A program made the translations under genes and the position numbers. DNA of 64,000 bases from Bryobacteraceae bacterium (GTDB lineage Bacteria; Acidobacteriota; Terriglobia; Bryobacterales; Bryobacteraceae). The stretch is taken from the NCBI GenBank assembly GCA_023384675.1, contig JAHDVK010000018.1, positions 1 to 64,000 on the forward strand, in the 5' to 3' direction. Below, piece by piece: positions 25,252 to 32,485 of the stretch. The notes under the pieces are model-generated. The model saw only the letters and a program-made list of their open reading frames with translations. It searched no databases and had not been told where the DNA came from. Position 1 is the stretch's first letter; every line of letters starts with the position of its first letter.

Positions 25252-25590
25252 ATGAAAACACAGTTCTATACGAAGCCCACTTGAACCACCTGCCGCAAGG
25301 CCGGGAGTTTCCTGGCCGAAAAGGGGGTGGAGGTGGAGCGGATCGACCTCAACCGGGGGTTGAGCGTCGAGGAGCTCGACAAACTGATCGGAAAACGCGA
25401 TTATTTGCCCTTCTTGAACGCAAAGAACGCCATTTTTCGCGAAAAAAACATGCAGCGGAACCCGCCTTCGCGCGAGGAGGCGCTCCGGCTGATGAGCGAG
25501 CATCCCAACCTGATCAAGCGGCCTCTGGCGGTGCGGGGAGCGAAGATCTGGTTTGGATTCAAGCCCGAAGAATGGGAGGAACTGGCATGA
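25252..25590 (+). CDS. Putative selenoprotein: ArsC/Spx-family thiol oxidoreductase with in-frame UGA
   Basis: Reading from the ATG at 25252 gives MKTQFYTKPT, then TGA at 25282-25284, then TTCRKAGSFLAEKGVEV and on to a second TGA at 25588-25590. The product is 112 residues if the first TGA is decoded as selenocysteine. ArsC/Spx-family proteins have YxxPxCxxCRKA at this place, so the TGA falls on the first redox Cys, giving U11-T-T-C14. The rest is intact: SREEALRLMSEHPNLIKRPL contains the conserved Arg-Pro loop. GAGG seven bases before the ATG supports this start. The alternative GTG start at 25327 would lose the active site. The gene overlaps the next one by ATGA. Recoding is inferred; sequencing error or a nonsense mutation is the alternative. 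Confidence 0.8.
25285..25317 (+). promoter_or_regulatory. Putative bacterial SECIS element
   Basis: Directly after the in-frame TGA, GGCCGGG (25299-25305) and CCTGGCC (25311-25317) pair to a 7-bp stem with one G-U pair, around the loop AGTTT. The loop starts 21 bases after the TGA and has G in its second position, both within what is known of SelB-binding hairpins. The hairpin overlaps coding sequence, as bacterial SECIS elements do. Confidence 0.6.
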
Positions 25591-26738
25591 AACTCACTCG
25601 CCGGGCCGCGCTTCTTTCGCCGGCCGCGCTGGCCGCCGCGCAGCAGGAAAAGACGGCGCCCAAGTACACTGGAGCGCTGGACAAGTTCGCCGCCGAAGTG
25701 GACGCGGCGAAGATGGACCCTGTCCGCTGGAGCCAGATGCGCTACGACGAGATGCCGCGGCGGCTGCGCTTTCAGGCGGCGAACCGGAGCGAAGCGGAGG
25801 CGTGGCAGCGGCGGCTGCGGATGAAGGTGACGGAGTTGGTCGGCGGTTTTCCGGCAAAAAAGGCGCCGCTGGCCCCGAAAACGCTCGAAAAACGCGAATT
25901 TCCCGGCTATTGGCGGGAGGCGGTGGTGTTCGATTCCCGGCCCGGGTTGAGCGTGTTCGCTTACATTCTGACGCCGAAACAGGCCGCGGGCCCGTTTCCG
26001 GCGGCGATCTGCATACCGGGGCACGGGCGCGGCGTGGACGACATCGTGGGTGTGGACGCCGAGGGCCGCGACCGGACGGACAAGGACGGCTACCAGCACG
26101 ATTTCGCCATTCAGGTGGTGGAACAGGGCATGGCGGCGGTGGCGATCGAGCCGATCGGGTTCGGCTGCCGGCGCGGCGACCAGGCAAAAAGCCGGGGGCT
26201 GAGCGCCAATTCCTGCCAGCCGGCGGCCGGGGCGGCGCTGCTGTTCGGCGAAACGATGGTGGCGTGGCGCACCTGGGACGTGATCCGGACGATCGACTTC
26301 ATCGAGACGCGCCCCGAACTGGATGCGAGCCGGGTAGGCTGCCTGGGCATCTCGGGCGGCGGCACGATTACGCTGTTCGCCTCGGCGCTGGAAACGCGCA
26401 TCAAGGCGGCGCTGATCAGCGGGTATCTGAACACGTTCCGCGACTCGATTCTGAGCCTGGCGCACTGTATGGATAATTACGTTCCGGGGATTTTGAATTG
26501 GGCCGAGATGAGCGACGTGGCGGGGCTGATCGCGCCGCGGGCGCTGTGGGCCGAATCGGGCGAGAAGGACAATATCTTCCCCATCGAGGCGTCGAAGCAG
26601 GCGTTCGCGGAGGTCCGCAAGATCTACGAGGTGTTTGGAGAAGAGGGGCGCTGCGGGCTTGAGGTGTTCGACGACGGGCATTCGTTCTCCGGCGTGCGCG
26701 GGCTGCCGTTTCTGCGCGCACAATTAAGGGAGGGATGA
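25587..26738 (+). CDS. Exported alpha/beta-hydrolase family esterase
   Basis: This 383-residue protein starts with a twin-arginine-like leader (MKLTRRAALLSPAALAAAQQ). The hydrolase core shows AAICIPGHGRGVDD as the oxyanion region, the nucleophile Ser in GCLGISGGGTITL and a late His in VFDDGHSFSG. It resembles the acetyl-xylan-esterase-like or DUF1100-like hydrolases that Acidobacteria carry in numbers. The start overlaps the stop of the selenoprotein gene and the end overlaps the archease start. Whether it shares a function with these neighbours or only their transcript is unknown. Confidence 0.85.
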   Translation: MKLTRRAALLSPAALAAAQQEKTAPKYTGALDKFAAEVDAAKMDPVRWSQMRYDEMPRRLRFQAANRSEAEAWQRRLRMKVTELVGGFPAKKAPLAPKTLEKREFPGYWREAVVFDSRPGLSVFAYILTPKQAAGPFPAAICIPGHGRGVDDIVGVDAEGRDRTDKDGYQHDFAIQVVEQGMAAVAIEPIGFGCRRGDQAKSRGLSANSCQPAAGAALLFGETMVAWRTWDVIRTIDFIETRPELDASRVGCLGISGGGTITLFASALETRIKAALISGYLNTFRDSILSLAHCMDNYVPGILNWAEMSDVAGLIAPRALWAESGEKDNIFPIEASKQAFAEVRKIYEVFGEEGRCGLEVFDDGHSFSGVRGLPFLRAQLREG

Positions 26739-27124
26739 GCAGATTCGAGATCCTTGAGCACACCGCGGACATGGGATTTCGCGTGCGGGGCGCGAATGAG
26801 GAGGAACTGTTCGCGAACGCGGCGGCGGCGCTGGCGGCGGTGGTGATGGATACCTCGCGAGCGCAAGGGCTTGAGCGGCATGAGATCGCCAGCGAGGGCG
26901 AGGGCGTTGAAGAGCGGCTGGTTCACTGGCTCAATGAAGTGCTGTGGCTGATGGACGGGCGCGGCGTGGCGCCGGCGCGGTTTGACCCCGGGGTGGTGTG
27001 GGGCGAGACGCGCGACGGGGCGAAGCATCCGCCGAGGCTGGTGGTGAAGGCGGTGACGTTTCATCAGTTGCGGGTGTGGCAGGACGCGGAGGGCTGGGGG
27101 GCGGAGGTGTTCCTTGACGTTTGA
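26735..27124 (+). CDS. Archease
   Basis: This 129-residue protein matches archease, the cofactor that lets RtcB ligase turn over many times by promoting its guanylylation. The opening FEILEHTADMGFRVRG with the conserved Asp, the later WLNEVLWLMDG and the end KAVTFHQLRV with EVFLDV are diagnostic. It overlaps the rtcB start by 11 bases, matching the usual genomic pairing of the two. Confidence 0.93.
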   Translation: MSRFEILEHTADMGFRVRGANEEELFANAAAALAAVVMDTSRAQGLERHEIASEGEGVEERLVHWLNEVLWLMDGRGVAPARFDPGVVWGETRDGAKHPPRLVVKAVTFHQLRVWQDAEGWGAEVFLDV

Positions 27125-28544
27125 ACGCATCGACGAAGTGCGCAACCGCATCCCGCGGACGGCGCGGGCGAACATGCGGACGGATGTCATGTTTTACGCC
27201 AGCGACGCGCTGCGAGGGCCGATTCTAAAGGACCGCGCACTGGAACAGGCCATGAACGTGGCGTGCCTGCCGGGGATCGTGGGGCCGTCGCTGGCGATGC
27301 CGGATATCCATCAGGGCTATGGGTTTCCGATTGGGGGCGTGGCGGCAATGGACTGGCGGCATGGCGTGGTGAGTCCCGGAGGCGTGGGCTACGACATCAA
27401 CTGCGGGGTGCGGCTGGTGAAAACGAACCTGGATCTCGCCGAGGTCCGCGGGCGGCTGCGGGAACTGGTGGACCGGGTGTTCGCCGATGTGCCGTGCGGG
27501 GTGGGCGGCAAGGGGCGGGTTCCGCTGACGGAGAAGCAGTTGAATCAAGTGCTGACCCGAGGCGCGGGGTGGGCGGTGGAGGAAGGCTACGGCGAGGCTG
27601 GCGACATCGAGAAGGCGGAAGAGCGGGGCTGTTTGCGGGAGGCGGACCCGGAGTGCGTTTCGGCGCGGGCGAAGGAACGGGGCCGGCCGCAGCTGGGCAC
27701 GCTGGGCAGCGGCAATCATTTCCTGGAGATCCAATGGGTGGAGCGGGTGGAAGACGCGGAGGCGGCGCGGGCGTTCGGGCTGAGCGAAGGGCAAGTGGTG
27801 GTGCTGATTCACAGCGGCTCGCGGGGCCTGGGTCATCAGGTTTGCACGGATTTCCTGCAGCAGATGGGCGCGGCGATGAAGCGCTACGGGATCACGCTGC
27901 CGGACCGGCAATTGGCGTGCGTGCCGGTGCAGTCCGAGGAGGGGCAGCGGTATTTGAAGGCGATGCGGGCGGCGGCGAATTTCGCGTGGGCGAACCGGCA
28001 GGTGATGATGCACATGCTGCGGGGGAGTTTTGCGGGTATCTTCGGGAAAACGGCCCGGCTTTCGCTGCTGTATGACGTGTGCCACAACATCGCGAAGCGC
28101 GAGCGGCACGACTGGGAGGGGCGCGAGGTGGACGTGCTGGTGCACCGGAAGGGCGCGACAAGGGCGTTTCCTGCGCGCCATCCGGAAATTCCGGCTGAGT
28201 ACCGCGCGGCGGGGCAGCCGGTGCTGGTGCCGGGGAGCATGGGGACGGCATCGTGGGTGCTGGCGGGGCTTGAGGGCGCGATGCGGGAGAGTTTCGGCAG
28301 CGTGTGCCATGGGGCGGGGCGGCGGTTGAGCCGGGCGGCGGCGAAAGCGGGCCGGAACGCGGCGGCGGTGCGCGAGGAGCTCGAGCGGCGCGGCATCATT
28401 GTGCGCTGCGAAACGCGCGACGGGCTTCTGGAGGAGGTTCCGGAAGCCTACAAGGATGTGGACGAGGTGATCGAGACGGTGGCTTTGGCGGGATTGGCGG
28501 GGAAGGTGGCGCGGCTGCGGCCGCTGGGGGTCGTAAAAGGCTGA
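27114..28544 (+). CDS. rtcB: RNA-splicing ligase RtcB
   Basis: This 476-residue GTP-dependent ligase joins 2',3'-cyclic-phosphate or 3'-phosphate RNA ends to 5'-OH ends in RNA repair or tRNA splicing. Metal and active-site residues are visible: Cys97 in VGYDINCGV, histidines in GSGNHFLEIQ and SRGLGHQV, and His399 in VCHGAGRRLSR, the likely guanylylated residue. MPDIHQGYGFPIGG near the start is also typical. The start is TTG at 27114 with GGAGG six bases upstream, inside the archease gene. Confidence 0.95.
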   Translation: MTFERIDEVRNRIPRTARANMRTDVMFYASDALRGPILKDRALEQAMNVACLPGIVGPSLAMPDIHQGYGFPIGGVAAMDWRHGVVSPGGVGYDINCGVRLVKTNLDLAEVRGRLRELVDRVFADVPCGVGGKGRVPLTEKQLNQVLTRGAGWAVEEGYGEAGDIEKAEERGCLREADPECVSARAKERGRPQLGTLGSGNHFLEIQWVERVEDAEAARAFGLSEGQVVVLIHSGSRGLGHQVCTDFLQQMGAAMKRYGITLPDRQLACVPVQSEEGQRYLKAMRAAANFAWANRQVMMHMLRGSFAGIFGKTARLSLLYDVCHNIAKRERHDWEGREVDVLVHRKGATRAFPARHPEIPAEYRAAGQPVLVPGSMGTASWVLAGLEGAMRESFGSVCHGAGRRLSRAAAKAGRNAAAVREELERRGIIVRCETRDGLLEEVPEAYKDVDEVIETVALAGLAGKVARLRPLGVVKG

Positions 28545-28561
28545 TACGCTGGATTTTTGCC

Positions 28562-29926
28562 ATGATGAAAATCGCGATTTTGGGAACGGGTTACGTGGGG
28601 CTGACCACGGGGGTATGCCTGGCATATCTCGGACATGAAGTGACTTGCATCGACCCCGTGCAAGCCAAAATCGACGCGCTGAAGGCGGGTAAAGTGCCGA
28701 TTTACGAGCCGGGGCTGGCGGAATTAATGGGGGAAGCGAGCGAACAGCTGCGGTTCACGACGGACATTGCCGAAGGGGTGCCCGAGGCGGAAGTGATTTT
28801 CATTGCCGTGGGCACGCCGCCGCAGCCCGACGGCAGTCCGGACCTGCGCTACCTGAAGACGGCGAGCGAGGACATCGGGCGGTATCTGAGCGGCGGTTTC
28901 ACGGTGGTGGTGAACAAGAGCACGGTGCCGATCGGCAGCGGCAACTGGGTGGAGTCGTTGATTCGGAACTTCTACGAGAAGCACCATGAAGGGAAGGCGG
29001 ATGGCCGGTTCGCGGTGGCGTCGAACCCCGAGTTCTTGAGGGAGGGTTCGGCGATCGGCGACACGTTGTATCCCGACCGGATCGTGGTGGGCGCGGACAA
29101 CGAGCAGACACGCGGGGTGCTGTACCGGCTGTACCGGCCGCTGATCGACCAGACTTTTCCGGCGCCCTCCTTTCTTCCGCGGCCCGAGGACATGGGCGCG
29201 GTGCCGCTGGTGGCGACCGACCTGGCCTCCGCGGAATTGATCAAATATGCGGCGAACGGTTTTCTGGCGTTAAAGATCAGCTTCATCAACGAAATCGGCA
29301 ATCTGGCTGAGCGGGTGGGCGCGGACATCCGTGAGGTGGCACGGGGGATTGGTCTGGACCAGAGGATCGGGGCACGATTTCTGCAGGCGGGGCTGGGCTG
29401 GGGAGGGTCGTGTTTCGGGAAGGACACAGCGGCGCTGGTCAGCACGGCGGCGGAATACGGCCTGGCGATGCCGATTGTGAGCGCGGCGCGGGACGTGAAT
29501 AAGCGGCAGCGTCTGCGGGTGGTGGAGAAGCTGCTGGGGGAGCTGAAGATTCTGAAGGGCCGGACGATCGGCCTGCTGGGGTTGGCCTTCAAGCCCAACA
29601 CGGACGACTTGCGGGAAGCGCCTTCGCTCGACATCGCGCGGCGGCTGATCCAGCATGGCGCGCAGGTGCGCGCACACGATCCGGTGGCGATGGACCGCTT
29701 CCGCGAGGAGCAGCCGGATTTGGAGATCACGCTGACGGAATCGGCCGAGGCGCTGTTCGAAGACGCGGACGCGGTGATCCTGGTGACGGACTGGCATGAG
29801 TATCTCGAACTGGATTGGGCGGGGCTCCGGGCGGGCATGCGAAATCCGGTGGTGGTGGATGGCCGGAGCTTTCTGGACCGGGAAGATCTGGCACGCGAGG
29901 GTTACCGGGTGTTGACGGTTCCGTAG
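28562..29926 (+). CDS. UDP-glucose/UDP-sugar 6-dehydrogenase
   Basis: The 454-residue enzyme oxidises a UDP-hexose to the uronic acid, most likely UDP-glucose to UDP-glucuronate, for surface polysaccharide. The NAD motif GTGYVGLTTG opens the protein. The catalytic Cys284 lies in GWGGSCFGKD, and the hinge segment AELIKYAANGFLALKISFINE and GLAFKPNTDDLREAPS complete the family pattern. Two adjacent ATGs (28562, 28565) can serve as start. It follows rtcB by 17 bases. The sugar could also be UDP-N-acetylhexosamine, but the GSCFGKD context favours UDP-glucose. Confidence 0.9.
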   Translation: MMKIAILGTGYVGLTTGVCLAYLGHEVTCIDPVQAKIDALKAGKVPIYEPGLAELMGEASEQLRFTTDIAEGVPEAEVIFIAVGTPPQPDGSPDLRYLKTASEDIGRYLSGGFTVVVNKSTVPIGSGNWVESLIRNFYEKHHEGKADGRFAVASNPEFLREGSAIGDTLYPDRIVVGADNEQTRGVLYRLYRPLIDQTFPAPSFLPRPEDMGAVPLVATDLASAELIKYAANGFLALKISFINEIGNLAERVGADIREVARGIGLDQRIGARFLQAGLGWGGSCFGKDTAALVSTAAEYGLAMPIVSAARDVNKRQRLRVVEKLLGELKILKGRTIGLLGLAFKPNTDDLREAPSLDIARRLIQHGAQVRAHDPVAMDRFREEQPDLEITLTESAEALFEDADAVILVTDWHEYLELDWAGLRAGMRNPVVVDGRSFLDREDLAREGYRVLTVP

Positions 29927-29929
29927 GCC

Positions 29930-30418
29930 ATGGCGCGCATTGAAGTAAGGCGGGCCCGCCCGGACGAGGCGGAGACGCTGCTGGAGCTGATTCGAGGACT
30001 AGCGGAGTATGAAAAGCTGGCTCCGCCGGACGAGGACGCGCAGGCGCGGCTGATCCGGGACATCTTCGGCGAACGGCCGCGACTGGAGGCGTTTCTGGTC
30101 ATAGTGGACGGCCGAGCCGGCGGCTACGCGCTGACACTGGAGACGTACTCAAGCTTCCTGGCGCTGCCCACGCTGTACCTGGAGGATATCTTCGTCCTGC
30201 CGGAACTGCGCGGATGCGGCGCGGGCAAGGCGCTGTTCCGCGCCCTGGTTCGCGAAGCCCGCGACCGCGGTTGCGGGCGGATGGAGTGGGTGGTGCTGGA
30301 CTGGAACCAGCCGGCCATCGATTTCTACGCGCGCCACGGCGCCCGTCCGCTGAAGGATTGGATCACGATGCGTTTGACGCGCGAACAACTCGAATCGATG
30401 GAGGGGCTGGACGGATGA
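29930..30418 (+). CDS. GNAT-family N-acetyltransferase
   Basis: This 162-residue protein is a GCN5-related acetyltransferase. The acetyl-CoA site is seen in LYLEDIFVLPELRGCGAGKALFRALV (the R-x-x-G-x-G/A motif). DWNQPAIDFYARHGARPL is motif B. It resembles the diamine or aminoglycoside-like single-domain group that includes spermidine/thialysine acetyltransferases, but the substrate is unknown. It starts four bases after the dehydrogenase stop. Confidence 0.88.
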   Translation: MARIEVRRARPDEAETLLELIRGLAEYEKLAPPDEDAQARLIRDIFGERPRLEAFLVIVDGRAGGYALTLETYSSFLALPTLYLEDIFVLPELRGCGAGKALFRALVREARDRGCGRMEWVVLDWNQPAIDFYARHGARPLKDWITMRLTREQLESMEGLDG

Positions 30419-31200
30419 AGCCTTGGATGTTGTGGACGCTGGCGGTAGCGGTCACACTGGCGTCGGCCGTGTATCAGCGGCTGACCGGCCCGACGCATCC
30501 GCTCCGCGGGGAACGAGAGGTTGGCGGCGAGACGGTGAAGTTCCGGCTGGTGCGCAGCCATGGCGGCGCGGGCGGCGCGGAGGTGAGCGTGCCTGCGGGC
30601 GCGGGGATTGACGGCACGCTGGTGTGGCGGCGGTTCAAGACGCGGGACGAGTGGACACGGACGCCGATGGAGCGGCGCGGGGAGCGGTTGGCGGGTGTGC
30701 TGCCGCATCAGCCGCCGGCGGGCAAGCTGGAGTATCGCGTGGTGCTGGAGAAGGGAGCGGAGCGGGTGTGGCTGACGGGCGCGCCGGTTGTGATTCGCTT
30801 TCGGGGCCATGTTCCGGACGCGGTGCTGGTGGTGCACGTGATTCTGATGTTCGCGGCGATGCTGTGGTCGAACCGGGCGGGGCTAGGGGCGCTGGTGGGG
30901 CAGCAGGCGCTATGGGGGGTGTCGTTGGCGGCACTGGTTCTGATGACGCTGGGCGGCATGGTGATGGGACCGGTGGTGCAGAAATACGCGTTTGGGGAAT
31001 ACTGGACGGGCTGGCCGTGGGGGACGGACCTGACGGACAACAAGACGGCGGTGGCGTGGATCGCCTGGATTCTCGCCGTGGCGGCGCAGTGGCGCGGCTG
31101 GCGCAGGCCGGCGGTGTGGGTTGCGGTAGCGGCGGTGGTGACGCTGCTGATCTACCTGATTCCGCACAGCCTGTTCGGTTCGGAACTGAAGTACGAATAG
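30415..31200 (+). CDS. Multi-pass membrane protein of unknown function
   Basis: The 261-residue product has an N-terminal hydrophobic segment, an exterior-like beta-rich domain (about 25-130, DGTLVWRRFKTRDEWTR), then four predicted membrane helices. The last part contains VQKYAFGEYWTGWPWGTDLTDNKTAVAW, which is conserved-looking, and ends with a helix and IPHSLFGSELKY. I do not recognise a named family. The start overlaps the GNAT stop (ATGA), and it is the last gene of the plus-strand operon. Confidence 0.65.
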   Translation: MKPWMLWTLAVAVTLASAVYQRLTGPTHPLRGEREVGGETVKFRLVRSHGGAGGAEVSVPAGAGIDGTLVWRRFKTRDEWTRTPMERRGERLAGVLPHQPPAGKLEYRVVLEKGAERVWLTGAPVVIRFRGHVPDAVLVVHVILMFAAMLWSNRAGLGALVGQQALWGVSLAALVLMTLGGMVMGPVVQKYAFGEYWTGWPWGTDLTDNKTAVAWIAWILAVAAQWRGWRRPAVWVAVAAVVTLLIYLIPHSLFGSELKYE

Positions 31201-31204
31201 CGGC

Positions 31205-32011
31205 TCAGAACTCGCGAATCAATCGCCAGGACGCTACGGCATTCGTCCCGCGCCCCGGAGGCCGCTCTGCCCCCACGCCCGCCTGCAGAATCAGCCGCGC
31301 ACCCAGATGCACGTGTATCTGCGGCATAAACAGCGCGTACGACCCCCGCCGTCGCGAAAGCTCCAGGTTCGTTTCGAAGCCCAGGACCGGCCATTTCGGC
31401 GCCTGATAGAACACGGTGTTGTTCGCCACCATCGACCATTCTCCCGGTGCGCCGCGCGGCCGGAAATACCGCGGCCCATGCAGCGACATCACGCTCCAGC
31501 GCCGGTGAAAGCGTATGCCGGTCAGGTACATCTGCGTCGTATCCCAGGCAAAGCCGCGCCGCCCTTTCTCGACGAGGCCTTGCCAGCCATGCGTGAAATA
31601 ATGCGATTTCCGAGCCGGAAACTTCGATTGCAGCCCGAGTTTGTAGCTCTCCAGCTCAACCCCCTCCACCGGCAACTCGAACTCGATCGCGTGACCTTCG
31701 GCGTAAGCCATTTCCACTTCTGGCGCCCATTGCAGGGTCCGTTGGCGTCCGCTCAACGGTTGCAGGAACAGCGTATTCACCTCGATTTCGCCCTTTTCCG
31801 CGCCTAGCGGCCGCACCAGGTCGAACACCATCGGCTCGGGAATCTGCAAGCGGACAGACCCCAGTCCGCCTTCATCAGGGTCGGGGCGGGGATCGGCGGG
31901 CGGGGGAACGGGCTGGGCCATGGTCAGCGCAAGCACACTGCGCGCCACGATTTCGGGCAACAAGGGTTCGCATACCTCCAGGTGGGAAACACAATCTTCA
32001 GCTACATTCAT
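31205..32011 (-). CDS. Predicted outer-membrane beta-barrel protein
   Basis: This 268-residue protein has no recognised family. The later two-thirds alternates polar and aromatic residues in strand-like blocks (ILQAGVGAE, YALFMPQIHVHLG) and ends with Phe (SWRLIREF), the usual C-terminal signal of outer-membrane barrels. The N-terminus is uncertain: the ATG at 32011 gives a poor leader, and an internal start near 31923 is possible. It is divergent from the 2Fe-2S subunit gene, with only three bases between the annotated starts, so one of the two starts may be misplaced. Confidence 0.55.
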   Translation of the reverse strand: MNVAEDCVSHLEVCEPLLPEIVARSVLALTMAQPVPPPADPRPDPDEGGLGSVRLQIPEPMVFDLVRPLGAEKGEIEVNTLFLQPLSGRQRTLQWAPEVEMAYAEGHAIEFELPVEGVELESYKLGLQSKFPARKSHYFTHGWQGLVEKGRRGFAWDTTQMYLTGIRFHRRWSVMSLHGPRYFRPRGAPGEWSMVANNTVFYQAPKWPVLGFETNLELSRRRGSYALFMPQIHVHLGARLILQAGVGAERPPGRGTNAVASWRLIREF

Positions 32012-32014
32012 TGT

Positions 32015-32485
32015 ATGGCGGCGATCGATTGGACAGTCAACGGACAACGCCGGCGCACGGATGTCGCCGCGGGTGCAATGCTGCTCGACGTATTGCGCGA
32101 TGAGTTGAAACTGACCGGCGCAAAGCCCGGTTGCGGCGAGGGCGCCTGCGGCGCTTGCACGGTTCTTCTCGACGGGCGCGCGGTGAAAGCCTGCGTCACC
32201 CCCGCGCTTTCGGCCCGCAACAAGACTGTGGTGACCATCGAAGGGCTGGCGCGGGGCGAAGAGTTGCACCCCCTCCAGCAGGCCTTCCTCGACGTGGAGG
32301 CCTACCAGTGCGGCTACTGCACGCCCGGCATGATTCTGGGCGCGGCGGCGCTGCTGGAACGCGAACCCGCGCCGGGCGAAGCCCGCGTCCGCCAGGCGCT
32401 TGAGGGCCATATCTGCCGTTGCGGCACGTATCCGCGCATCGTCGAAGCCGTACGCCGGGCCGCTTTGGAGATGCGCCGTGGCTGA
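32015..32485 (+). CDS. 2Fe-2S subunit of a molybdenum hydroxylase
   Basis: The 156-residue protein is the small, iron-sulfur subunit of a xanthine-dehydrogenase-family hydroxylase, of the isoquinoline 1-oxidoreductase alpha type. Residues PGCGEGACGACTVLLDG bind the ferredoxin-type cluster. CGYCTPGM and the later HICRCGTY bind the second cluster. It passes electrons from the molybdenum subunit to an external acceptor, often a cytochrome. I used the ATG at 32015 because the longer frame runs into the divergent gene. Confidence 0.9.
   Translation: MAAIDWTVNGQRRRTDVAAGAMLLDVLRDELKLTGAKPGCGEGACGACTVLLDGRAVKACVTPALSARNKTVVTIEGLARGEELHPLQQAFLDVEAYQCGYCTPGMILGAAALLEREPAPGEARVRQALEGHICRCGTYPRIVEAVRRAALEMRRG

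Noticed and set aside
25327-25590. A shorter ArsC-like gene starting at GTG 25327.
   Set aside because: This start would discard the redox motif and ribosome site; reading through the TGA from 25252 gives the complete family sequence.
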